In this document: piece after piece, positions 21,905 through 31,634 of the stretch | How the letters are laid out: every line of letters starts with the position of its first letter | Position numbering within the stretch: position 1 is the first letter of the stretch | Source of the DNA: Malaya genurostris | Taxonomy: Eukaryota > Arthropoda > Insecta > Diptera > Culicidae | Reading direction: 5' to 3' | Assembly (NCBI RefSeq): GCF_030247185.1 | Contig: NC_080571.1 | Coordinates: forward strand, 167,629,421-167,693,420 | DNA length: 64,000 bases | Position numbers and translations under genes: made by a program | Notes under the pieces: model-generated | The model's input: the letters and a program-made list of their open reading frames with translations, nothing else | Told to the model about the DNA's origin: nothing | The model's database searches: none

Positions 21905-23055
21905 CTGTGCAATGCAATTTATCTCGGAAATTTTAAAATTTCTGATCTTTTATCTATTTTTTGAGATTCTACGGCAAACCTACAGCAAAATCAGAATTTT
22001 AGTAGTTATCAATTGCGTTTGGGTTGTGCATAAAAATTGTTTAGATCGTTTGTCCAATTCAAAAATATAACTATTTTTAGAGTTTTAGTTTATTTACTAA
22101 AATTTTTAAAATTTTCAGTGAAATCCAAGTTTCAGTTTTTTTTTGTAAATTTTGTTCATAATAAACTTCCATCTAAAATAATAAAAAAATGTATGTCATA
22201 AAATTTTAAACTTTTGATTTCATATTGTTTGGCAAAATTTTCCCAATAATACAAATTCTCTGTATTTGTACCAAATTTCTTGAGATTCTTTAAACGGATA
22301 TATAATTTTGGTCATCAATACATTGTTTCTGGTAATGATTCCAATATTTTAAATAAAAAAAATGTACATGTCATCGCTTTAATTTTTGAGTTATATACAA
22401 ACATGTGGAAAAAAAATGAAAAATTCATATATATTTATAAATTCATCGATTTTTTAATGTTTTCTTTTGATTGTACAGGAATGGTAGTTGAGCGAAAATT
22501 GTAGCTGGTATCACTAGTAATCGAATGATGTGTAAAAATATATAAATCATCGCTTTGAATTTCGAGATATTTACGATCATTGTAAAAAGTCTCACCTTTT
22601 CTTAGGTCATCTATCTACAGTTTTCATCATAACTTTGGGTAGACAACTCTATTTTACGTTTTTTTTTCAGTGCATTTTATTTCTGGAAGTATTACCTTTC
22701 CAATGGTGAACAAATTTTGAAGATCGGTTGACTAACAACAAAGTTATGACTCGGTAAAATTGAAGTTCTCAATATCCGATTCGCGATGCAGGTGCCGCAT
22801 GAATGCAGATAGGGCATATTTTGAGCTTGAAAAAAAACTTGGAACGGGAAAAATCAGATTTTCATTAGTTTTTCCTAAAAGATCATCAATAATGATATAC
22901 TTAAAATAATCTACAAACTTCACAAAATTCGAGGGTGAAAAATTTATCGAAATTGGTCAAGTAACAACTGAGCTATAATAGCTCAAAGTTTCCGTTCCAA
23001 CTTTTTTTGAGGCTTGGTGCTTCGCGTAACTGTTTTAGGCTTGGTATTAGGAGTG
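21905..23055 (-). repeat. Right arm of the 1.1-kb inverted repeat
   Basis: Reverse complement of 14079-15215 with scattered differences. Near its outer end it holds an extra ~27 bp (about 23018-23044) created by a duplicated AGGCTTGGT block, absent from the left arm. Confidence 0.85.
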
Positions 23056-23095
23056 TTAACAAATCGAAGAGTTTTCACGTTTGGAATGTGTCTGC

Positions 23096-23110
23096 TTGTA
23101 TATATTCCAG
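23096..23110 (+). promoter_or_regulatory. Candidate splice acceptor of the element B env message
   Basis: The pyrimidine-leaning TTGTATATATTCCAG ends five bases before the env-like ATG (23115). Errantivirus env is made from a spliced subgenomic RNA, so an acceptor here is expected. No donor was identified. Confidence 0.4.
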
Positions 23111-23114
23111 TATC

Positions 23115-24721
23115 ATGACGGCTATCGGGGTATTAGGAGGAAACAGCGGAAGTTACGATGGGAACCTCATGTTACAGAAGCTGGGGATAGCGCGAATGAT
23201 AAGCGGATCATATGATGTTAGGCTGAGTGTAAATGTGGAAGAATTACTAACAATTATGGACAAAACTAGACAGGGGGTACAGGCCCTGGTGGAGGACTGC
23301 AAAGCTGCACCAAGGACAATAGACGCTAGCCGGTGCAGGGAGTTAATAAAAATACTAGAGGAAGATAGCAAAGAAATATACGACCTCGGAGAAATGATAA
23401 GGAGATCGCCGATGGGGAAGGAAACGCCGAAGCGTGTGGAACGCGATAGGGCTAATGTACTCCGAAGATAGGAGAAGAATGGATATGAACATAGATAGGC
23501 TAAGAGGCAATGAGGAAAAAATAAAAGAGCTAACGTATCAACAAACAGCAGCAGTCGATTCAATTTATAACTTGGTGAATGAGTCAGTGCATCTGAATAT
23601 AGATCTGAAGGCTATTGAAACATATCGAAAAGACGAAGAAATGAAAAACGAGGTTCTCAGGGACATGAACCAAACAGAATCAACAAGAGACTTATTGTTG
23701 ATGGAAATGACAGCAATAAGAAAAGTAGTGGAATGGCGAAACATCGTACGGAGAATACGTCATAGACAAATCCTTGCATTAACAATCTTAGCCGAGGAGG
23801 CGGGAGCAATAGAAATAATAACGGAGCTAGCAGAACCCATGCAGTTGCTAAAAGAAATGGAGACACAGGGGAAAAGATCGACTGGAAACACAGACTTCCC
23901 GCGAACAGAAAACGGTTGTTTAAGTTTGGAAATCTTTAATATGGCCAGAATCACACACATTATTGATGAAAGAGGTATATTGAAAGTAAAACTAGCTATA
24001 CCACTGGTTACAAAAGCGGAGTTTACGACACTAAGGGGAGTAGTCATGCCGCGAATGCATGGTAATATAGTAACGCTGACTATTTTGGGACGAAGATATG
24101 TAATATGACTAAAATGGAAGGCAATCTAGAGACAAGCAGCGAGTGCCTCGCAAATATGGTTTTTAAAGGAACGGCAAGGACCTGTATTGCCCGCGCACTC
24201 AGGTTAAATCAAACAATGTGGTTCGAAACGGCGCTGCCAAATAGATGGGTATATGTGGCGTCAAGATCAACAGAAATTAATATAACTAGTTGGCGAAGGA
24301 ATTGAAAGAAAAGAAATATTAGGAGTGGGGACTTTGGAATTGAAATACGGCACGATGCTAAAAAAAAAGCGAGGTAATCATCAGTCACCAAGCTAAAGAA
24401 GAAGCCGAGGAACCAATATACCTAAGAAAAATCTTGGAGGAGCCGATAGAACAAAAGGAGATATCTAAGCACAAAGATATACCGGTATTGGATAAAAAGA
24501 ACATGCTCTATACGTTTATAAACAACAAACGCCTCTTTAATATAGGAATAGACGTGAAAAAACTAAAGGAAAGAAAAATAGAATTGCAGAACATGACTTA
24601 CGCACCACTGGAATTCCCATGGATGAAGCATAAACAACGAGAAGCCCTAATACGTATCACCAACACAGAAGAACGAGCTATTAGGAATGAGAACGACACG
24701 GAACCCAGAGTCCGAGACTAG
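23115..24721 (+). pseudogene. Errantivirus-type env relic (baculovirus F-like), element B
   Basis: Coding remnants follow one another in different frames: 23115-23471 (SU-like start with MTAIGVLGG), 23434-24108 (heptad-rich segment followed by LAIPLVTKAEF), 24105-24305 (ECLANMVF then PNRWVYVASR) and 24434-24721. The pattern of a coiled-coil region, an iPLV-type motif and a Cys/Trp-rich segment resembles the membrane-fusion glycoproteins of insect errantiviruses. No clear C-terminal membrane span survives. Three frame breaks make it non-functional. It sits just upstream of the PPT, the usual env position. Assignment is from pattern memory; the alternative is an unrelated ORF. Confidence 0.6.
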
Positions 24722-24985
24722 CAACCGTTCGATCACCCCCACAGATAAAGTAACAATAGAAGCATACCATGGGACAGGATGGCGGCAGAGGAGAACACAT
24801 ACGAGGACCATCGTAAGTTTAGGAAATTTAATTTGCGTATAGCCAAAATGAAAAAAAACCACATGTAAAGAAGTCCGGCAATAGTAATTATAATTACGGA
24901 AATTTGTGATCCAGCTACAAACCTCAATGTTATAAACCAACGCATTCGAATTGATGTTCACCCTTCAGGTAACATCAAGCTCAGT
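24722..24985 (+). other. Element B region between env and PPT
   Basis: Non-coding. The segment AACCCAGAGTCCGAGACTAGCAAC (ending 24724) recurs with small changes at about 58641-58663 in element C, showing that the two families share their 3' region. Confidence 0.55.
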
Positions 24986-24998
24986 AAGTAAGGGGGCA
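24986..24998 (+). other. Polypurine tract of element B
   Basis: AAGTAAGGGGG directly precedes the 3' LTR start (TG at 24999). The longer stretch TCAGTAAGTAAGGGGGCATG is repeated exactly at 58957-58976 in element C. It would prime plus-strand DNA synthesis. Confidence 0.75.
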
Positions 24999-25834
24999 TG
25001 CAGCGCCCTTAGCAAATTTTCCTTCGAACTTGTTAGTATTGTAGAAAAAGTAGGGAGCCGTGAAGGAATAACAAGATTGCAAGAACAGCAACCCAGTCGT
25101 GAAGGAAAAACTCGTCACCTTTCAGGCAAGCCTCCACGTCACCGTAAACGCGACGAGCAATAACAAAAATGTCTTTTCACGGGCACCGATCACTGTCATT
25201 GACATTATGGAAGTGATTTCGGTTCGCGGCTCTCGGAAATTTTGATAGAACTTCGGGAGAAAGTCAGATGAACTTAAAATCACAAGCTCGGCTTGTATTA
25301 AAATCTTCGGGCTTTACCGAAAGTAAATGTTAGGAGCATAAAAACCCATAGTTGGGAAGAGTTAGGAGTTAGTTCAGTTTTAAAGAGAGAGCGGTAAATA
25401 GCCGTTAGTCCCGGGCGTCGGCCCGTAGACAAATTAATGAGTCGTTATTAAGTGAGTCAGTATATAGCCATTACTCGGAGTTGTTACACAATTAATCAGT
25501 TCCAAATAGTAAATAATATAGTGTATATAGCCGCTAGTAATGAGTCGGTTTCTAGCCATTAATCAGAGTTGTTGCACAATTAATTAGTTCCGAAGTGGCA
25601 ACGTGATACGCAATAACCGATCGTGACTTCGTGAAGTTCAAGAAAGTGGAAACAATCAAAACAATCAATCAATTAACGTCTGTTTTAAAAAAGTGTAGCT
25701 AGTGATCTCGATCGATTGTGCTATTAGTGAAGAAAATACAGAAAAAAGAAAAGAAAAACGAATTGACAAAGCGTGTTACAATTTTTCGTATAGAACAGAA
25801 AGAAACATCCTCCATCGGTATTTTCCTCCCGCCG
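24999..25834 (+). mobile_element. Element B 3' LTR
   Basis: The first ~455 bp match the 5' LTR. The remainder contains an imperfect duplication (GCCATTA.TC.GAGTTGTT.CACAATTAAT.AGTTCC at about 25468 and 25554). The 3' limit is set near 25834, where RT sequence of element A resumes; the call could be off by some tens of bases. Confidence 0.65.
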
Positions 25835-26222
25835 CCGCTCGGCCGGAAACAAGTAGGTGCTTGCACTATCTTAGATCAGCTTGGTAGAGCAACATATTTC
25901 ACAACCCTGGATTTAATGTCAGGATTTCACTCTTAGAAGTAAACTCTACTAAATTTACACCATTTTCTACCAAATCCGGTCATTTGTAATTTAAAAGATT
26001 ACCGTTCTGCTTGAATATCAGTCCAAACAGTTTTCAACGAATGATGACATTAATACAGAAGTAACATATTTAGGTCACAAAATCACAGATAAAGGAATCC
26101 TACCAGATGGTAATAAATACGAGCCAATAAAAATTTACCCCACACCAACAAGTAGCGACGACGTGCGAAGATTGGTCGCCTTTTGCAATTACAGAAAATT
26201 CGTCTCAAATTTCGCAACAATA
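25835..26222 (+). pseudogene. Element A reverse transcriptase, middle part
   Basis: Resumes with ILDQLGRATYFTTLDLMSGF (about 25866-25928), followed by stop TAG. After more degenerate RT sequence and FQRMM at about 26030 there is a jump to TYLGHKITDKGILPDGNKY and DVRRLVAFCNYRKFVSNFAT. The segment between, which should contain the YLDD catalytic box, is deleted. The sequence is interrupted at 26222 by the RTE insertion and continues at 29548. Confidence 0.75.
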
Positions 26223-29200
26223 CCTTACCTTACCTAGCAGCTATAAGCCTGGAGTGTCTTTTGCTGTATCAAGAATACGTCTCCACATAACTCGGTCCAT
26301 GGCTGCTCGTCGCCAGCCACTCAAGGCACGGATGCTTCTGAGATCACCCTCCACTTGATCGATCCACCTTGCTCGCTGCGCTCCTCTTCTTCTTGTGCCA
26401 GTAGGATTAGATTCAAGAACCATTTTCACTGGGCTGTCGTCCGACATCCTTATGACATGCCCAGCCCATCGTAGACTTCCCATTTTAGCTGTTCGTACGA
26501 TAGGTGGTTCCTAGCAGCTGTTGCAATTCGTGATTCATACACCGTCTCCACGTTCCGTCTTCCATCTACACTCTGCCATAGATGGTCTTCAGTACCTTTC
26601 TTTCGAAAACACTGAGGGCGCGTTGGTCCTCTGCCAACATAGTCCAGGTATCGTGGCCATAGAGAACAACTGGTCTAATAAGCGTTTTGTAGATGGTCAA
26701 TGTCGTGCGGTGGCGTACTTTTCTCGTTCGAAGGGTTTTTCTGAGTCCAAAGTTCGCTCGATTCCTTGCCAAAATACGTCTCTGCATTTCTCTGCTGGTG
26801 TCATTTTCGGCGGTCCAAATACACAAACTCGTCAACCACCGGTGAGCCCAAATACACAAACTCGTCAACCACCTCGATATCGTCACCGTCTATCAATATT
26901 CGTGGTGGAAGGCGTAGTGTTTCTTTTCTAGAGCCTCTTCCTCTCATGTATTTGGTTTTCAACGCATTTATGGCCAGTCCGATACGCCTAGCCTCAGCTT
27001 TCAGTCCGATGTAGGTTTCCGTCATCTTCTCAAGGTTATGTGTTACAATATCAATATCGTCAGCGAAGCCAAAAAGTTGTATGGACTTTCGGAAGATCGC
27101 GCTACTCGTGTCGATCCTCGCTCTTCGAATCACACCTTCCAAGGCAATATTGAACAAGATACAAGAGAGTCCATCAGCTTGCCGTAACCCTCTCCGAGAT
27201 TCGAAGGGACTAGAGAGCGTCCCAGATACTCGGACGTAGCACATCACTCTATCCATCGTTGCTTTGACCAATCGCGTCAGTTTATCCGGGAAACCGTATT
27301 CGTGCATGATCTGCCTTAACTGTTCTCGATCGATTGTGTCGTATGCCGCTTTGAAGTCAATGAATAGGTAATGCGTGGGTACGTTGTATTCACGACACTT
27401 TTGGAGTGCTTGTCTTATCGCGAGTATGTGATCCGTAGTGGCGCGGGCTCCAGTTAATCCCGCTTGGTACGGCCCTACGAATTCCTTAGCTATTGGTGAT
27501 AGACGGTGGCAAAGGATTTGACGGCGTTTTTGTAAACGGGACATACCACTCCATCAATTCATTCCTGCGTTAGAATCTCCTCCTCCCAAATCCTAGAAAT
27601 CATACAGTGCAGCCAGTGCCTCTCCTCCATGTTTGAGCAGCTCGCCTGGTAACTGGTCATTGCCCGCGGCTTTATTGTTCCTCAGCTTGCCGATCTCCTC
27701 ACTTATAAGATCAGGTGCTGGGAATCTGTCGTCGGCTGAGCGTGCACCCAGATTGATTCCTGTACCGTTCTCTGTATCTTGTGCTTCGCCATTCAGATGC
27801 TTGTCATAGTACTGCTTCCACCTGTCGATCACCTCACGTTCGTTCGTGAGAAGGTTACCACTGGTATCTCTGCACATTTCGGCCTGTGGCGTGAAGCCTC
27901 TACGTGAGCGGTTCAACTTCTCATAGAATTACCGTGTATCATTTGCGCGGTACAGCAGTTCCATCGCTTCGCGATCTTTGTCTTCCTGGTGGCGCTTTTT
28001 CCTCCGGAAAACCGTGTTCTGTCTGTTCCGTGCCTGTCTGTATCGTTCTTCGTTCGCTCTAGTGCGGTGTTGCAGCATTCTTGCCCTTGCTGCATTCTTC
28101 TCTTCGGCCAACTGCTGACATTCGCCGTCAAACCAGTCATTTCCTCGATTCGGTAACCTCGTACCTAGTACGGTTGCAGCTGTGCTACTCACGGTGGATC
28201 TTATATTCCTCCAGCCGTCTTCAAAAGTCGCCGCGCCAAGCTGCTCTTCCGTTGGTAGCACTTGCTCCAGTTGTTGCGCGTATTCCTCTGCAGTACGAAC
28301 GCTACGTAGCTGCTCGAGATTGAATCCCGGCGTTCCTGTGCGACGAGTGTTGTGCACCGTCGATAGTTTTGAGCGCATACAAACTGCAACAAGGTAGTGG
28401 TCAGAATCAATGTTGGCACTGCGGTAGGTGCGGACATTGATGACGTCGAAGAAGAATCGCCCGTCGATGTGAACGTGGTCGATTTGATTTTACGTATGTT
28501 GATCAGGTGATCCCCAGGTGGCTTTGTGGATATCTTTGCGGGGGAAGAAAGTGCTTCTAACTACCATTCCTCGGGAGGCTGCAAAGTTCACGCATCGTTG
28601 ACCGTTGTCGTTTATTACCTCGTGCAGGCTCTCCAGCCCGATCACAGGTTTGTACCGGCCTACCTGAGCATTCATGTCGCCGATGACAAGTTTCACATCC
28701 CGCCGTGGACAGCTGTCGTAGGTTCGTTTCAGCTGCGCGTAAAATGCTTCCTTCTCGTCATCGGGTCTCGTCTCATGTGGGCAGTGCACGTTGATGATGC
28801 TGTAATTGAAGAAACGGCCCTTGATCTTCAATACGCATATTCTATCACTGATTGGCTGCCACCCAATCACGCGCTGGCGCATCTTGCCCAACACTACAAA
28901 TCCCGTTCCTAGAACGTTGGTTGTGCCACAGCTCTGGTAGAAGGACACCTTTTGTCCCGTCCAACAAAGTTCCTGCAGTGTTACGACATCGAAACCGCGT
29001 ATTAGAAGCTCATCATGCAGCATTCGGTCGTATCCTGGGAAGCCAAGCGATTTGCAGTTCCATGTGCCAAGCTTCCAATCGTAGTCCTTATTTCGTCGCG
29101 TAGGTCTTTGCCGATTATTCCGAGTCGTATTTATATTCTGATTATTCGTAACAAGTGTTTTCCGGGCGGCTTGTTAGGTCTGCACCAACCTCCTTTCTGG

Positions 29201-29535
29201 CCGGAGGGCCATCGTGTCAGCACTGTTTAGTGTCCCACACTGACACAAGGACGGTAATCAGCCGCTCCTCACATGGAGAACAGACGCTGTTTCGAGCCGC
29301 CCCAACATGGTGAACAGACGCTCGGGTAGGCTTGCTCTCTGTAAAGAGAAAGCAAGCCCCCCCCCCTTCCCTGTCAGCATAAGGTCCCATCGGGGTTGGC
29401 TACCCGATCTTTCCTATGGTTACTCGCACCCCAGCCGGCACCGCGGGAAGATAGGGATAGGAGTTACTGGACAAGAGGCTATGAACCACATTGGGGCCTG
29501 AATTGCTCATTGTCCTGTCGTTTACCAACCAACCA
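26223..29535 (-). mobile_element. RTE-clade non-LTR retrotransposon, copy 1
   Basis: About 3.3 kb on the minus strand, flanked by TTCGCAACAATA (26211-26222) and TTCGCAACCATA (29536-29547), an 11/12 target-site duplication that falls exactly at the join of the RNase H region of element A. The 3' end shows a short GGTAA-type tail (about 26223-26236 read in reverse). It contains a single EN-RT ORF, broken, and a GC-richer 5' leader up to 29535. A second, truncated copy is at 49050-50636. RTE assignment follows from the single ORF, simple tail and EN/RT sequence style. Confidence 0.88.
26241..29100 (-). pseudogene. RTE endonuclease-reverse transcriptase, broken
   Basis: Read on the minus strand: endonuclease from about 29070 (LGTWNCKSLG, then VVTLQELCWTG, VIGDMNAQVGRY, KATWGSPDQHT) to a TAA at 28488-28490. 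The frame continues with IDHV, DSDHYLVAV and the linker to about 27929; then 27593-27916; then RT 26801-27544 with LFIDFKAAYDTIDREQL and catalytic FADD in LFGFADDIDIV. Two further pieces (26566-26886, 26241-26483) hold the C-terminal region with RWAGHVIRMSDD. A 30-bp tandem duplication lies at about 26817-26872. Several frameshifts and stops inactivate it, though all catalytic motifs are present. Confidence 0.88.
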
Positions 29536-29547
29536 TTCGCAACCATA

Positions 29548-30038
29548 GCCTACCCATTAAATCAACTACTAAAGCTAAACCAGAAATTTTCATGGACACT
29601 AGAGTGTCAGCATGCATTTGTAACCTTAAAATCCTTCCTAATGTCATCAAAACTTCTACAATACCCAGATTTTAATGAATTATTTATTTCAACCACAGAT
29701 GCTTCAGACGTTTAATGTGGAGCAGTTTTATCACAAATGATCGATGGCAACGACTTATCAATAGCATTTGCAGCAAAAGCTTTACAACCGGAGAAAAGAA
29801 TAAATCGGTAATTTTTAAAGAATTGACAGCAATACACTGGTCAATTAATTATTTTAAGTCCTACCTCTATGGACGCAAATTTACTATACGAACGGACCAC
29901 AGACCTTTAGTATTTTTATTCAATATGAAAAATCCAACCTCCAAATTGACAAGAATGAGGTTAGATTCAGAGGAATTTGAATTTAACATAGAGTATATCC
30001 AAGGTAAAAGTAACGTTGCAGCCGATGCGTTATAACCC
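29548..30038 (+). pseudogene. Element A connection and RNase H domain
   Basis: Continues the RT of element A: YPLNQLLKLNQKFSWTLEC, then the RNase H motif FISTTDASDV followed by a TAA at 29713-29715, a frame shift, then KELTAIHWSINYFKSYLYGR, RTDHRPLVFLF and GKSNVAADAL. These are the D, E and D blocks of gypsy RNase H. It ends at a stop at about 30033. In the intact element this domain degrades RNA in the RNA:DNA hybrid. Confidence 0.8.
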
Positions 30039-30403
30039 ATAATAATGTCCTAAGATGATTGGAAGGCAAATAGTATTTTGATGGTTAATATAAGGTCAAT
30101 GTCAAGAAAACAAGAACTCATAATAAAGAAAAAAGAACAGAACAATTTAAATACTAACTAAAATACTAACCATGTGATTTAAGTACTAACAATAATAATC
30201 CTTGCATCAACAGTGATCCTGATCAATTCTCTGTTTATACAACGAAAGCCCCTAGCGAAGTAAAAAACCTATCAAAAATGAGATGTTTTTTCGAAAACAA
30301 ACATATTATAATTGACACATATCAAGGAATACAGAAACAAAAACCGATGCATCGTGTAGTTACAGAAGTAAGAGATATAAGCAGAGATGGCATTTCACCA
30401 GAG
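30039..30403 (+). other. Element A degenerate linker before integrase
   Basis: Non-coding now. Pieces such as VNIRSMSRKQEL (about 30081-30118) look like the basic linker that follows RNase H in gypsy pol. The zinc-binding and catalytic core of integrase are not found anywhere downstream. Confidence 0.45.
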
Positions 30404-31113
30404 TGATACACGCTAGAGTCAGATTTTTGCCACACCGAGGATGCCAAAAACGAAGCACCGCACAAAGAGGAAAGCGCACTTCTTCTCAGTGTCGAATAGA
30501 CAGCATTTGAGTGTGTGCTTGTGGTTAAAGCAGCTGGCGCGAGTGAAACACATTCTCTTCGCATGAATCGCTCACACGCGCTCTCGTCTAAATACACCCA
30601 AGTGACCACTGGCGCGTGATGGTGAGCGAACACTTCTGTGAACTTCAATTAATAGAGAGTAGATCTGGCCTTGTTATGAAAAATTTGCAAGGAAAACCGA
30701 AAATTTTACGATAAATTGTTTTATTTTGCTGATTTTGTGTGTCCACGCTTCATCTACGAAAACCATACAGCAGAGTGCTCACCGGCGTGTACACCTCTGT
30801 GAAAGTATCAGCATTCACCTCAGTGAATATATTAGCTAATGTTCTAGCACTTTGGTGCGATTCAGTGGAAGAGGTAAAAGGAAATAAAAAACGCACTCAT
30901 GATGCGTGCACACTTTACACAACAGTGGTGTATAAATGTGAAAGAGAAGAGCTCTCGTTGAAGTTGTCAGTGCGAGGGGAGAAATTTTGCTTGCTCTTCG
31001 TCACACAGAAGAGATAGACATCTCTGGATATAAGACAAACACTCGTGTTTGCAATCTTTAAATACCAAGAAGAAATGAGAAAATTAAAAGTTAGCAGAGT
31101 AGCAATCTCTTGC
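30404..31113. other. Unassigned insert next to the I/LOA-like element
   Basis: About 710 bp beginning TGATACACGC and ending near TCTTGCA, without a gene. TG...CA ends and length would suit a solo LTR, but no target duplication or internal signal confirms it. Several short GTGAA/TTCAC inverted motifs occur (30620-30830). It was present before the I/LOA-like element, whose left target duplication follows at 31114. Confidence 0.35.
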
Positions 31114-31128
31114 AATGATAAAATATTT
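31114..31128 (+). repeat. Left target-site duplication of the I/LOA-like element
   Basis: AATGATAAAATATTT, repeated exactly at 37034-37048 on the other side of the element. Confidence 0.92.
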
Positions 31129-31162
31129 CAGTTCCACTGCATCTATCGGGCTGATCGGACGC
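31129..31162 (+). promoter_or_regulatory. Internal Pol II promoter: initiator plus DPE
   Basis: CAGT at 31129-31132 fits an initiator with A(+1) at 31130. GGACGC at 31157-31162 occupies +28 to +33 and fits the DPE consensus RGWYV(T) except the last base. This spacing is the canonical one for TATA-less insect LINE promoters, letting the full-length RNA begin at the first base of the element. Confidence 0.75.
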
Positions 31163-31634
31163 AAGTTCGTGTTTCTCCAGTGGTGCGGTAAATTGTTTTA
31201 TTCCGCTTTCAAGGTCATTTCGTATTCTATTGTCTGAATCAGTGCGGTCGAGTGATAGTTCGAATTAATCCGTCTTCAAGGTCAATTGTGAGCTGTGTAA
31301 AGAAGCACTGTGTGGTACCGTTAGCCAGTGCCCAGCTAGGCGCTGCTGCTATATTGTTAACAAATACATTGGACAGTGTATGGTGAAAAAACGTATAAGA
31401 TTCCATTGTACAGTGCAGAAAGAAACTGCAAAAAAGTGCTTTTTCCTCTAGGAGGTTTTTTGCACTTTATTGATCAGGAATATTCACCGATTGCCTAGGA
31501 CCGGGCCTTGTCGGCCGTTCACCCTTTGAGAGCTAAAGCTAAGTATTTTTTTTTCTTTTTCTTTTTTCCCCCTGTCCTTCAATACCACTACATTTGTCCT
31601 CCAATATTTACCCGCACGGACACATTTCCGTGCC
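31163..31634 (+). other. 5' UTR of the I/LOA-like element
   Basis: Leader between the promoter and ORF1, with a TTTTTTTTCTTTTTCTTTTT pyrimidine tract at about 31547-31570 shortly before the ATG. No upstream ORF of note. Confidence 0.6.

Larger units (their letters stand above)
14079..23055. mobile_element. Long-inverted-repeat element bounded by TTAA
   Basis: The outer ends are CACTCCAAATACCAAGCCT (14079 onward) and its near-perfect reverse complement ending GGAGTG (23055). Each is immediately flanked by TTAA (14075-14078 and 23056-23059). The two arms are about 1.1 kb each. TTAA duplication is the signature of piggyBac-type transposition, and CACTCC-type ends with long arms would make it a non-autonomous, foldback-like member. 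No transposase is seen. The interior (15680-21423) is a tandem array of another repeat, probably later material. It splits element B upstream of env. Confidence 0.65.
11895..25834 (+). mobile_element. Element B: errantivirus-like LTR element, pol missing, env relic kept
   Basis: Flanked by two direct LTRs whose first ~455 bp match closely (11895-12352 and 24999-25453, starting TGCAGCGCCCTTAGCAAATT). It lies inside the RT of element A: KFP of RT precedes it and ILDQLGRATYF follows it. The internal region has gag-region debris, a 9 kb TTAA-bounded insertion, an env-like pseudogene and a PPT. No protease, RT or integrase is present, so mobilisation would need another element. The right boundary is uncertain; a CCGC at 11891-11894 and again at about 25835 could be a 4-bp target duplication. 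The PPT/LTR junction is almost the same as in element C (58960-58980). Confidence 0.75.

Noticed and set aside
24647..24961. Minus-strand frame of 104 codons opposite the env end
   Set aside because: Antisense to the env relic and its 3' flank, with no recognisable domain.
28526..28912. Plus-strand frames across 26521-29501
   Set aside because: Antisense shadows of the RTE endonuclease-RT.
30404..31113. Definite solo LTR call
   Set aside because: No matching 4-6 bp duplication was found at its ends and no second copy is in the window, so it is left unassigned.
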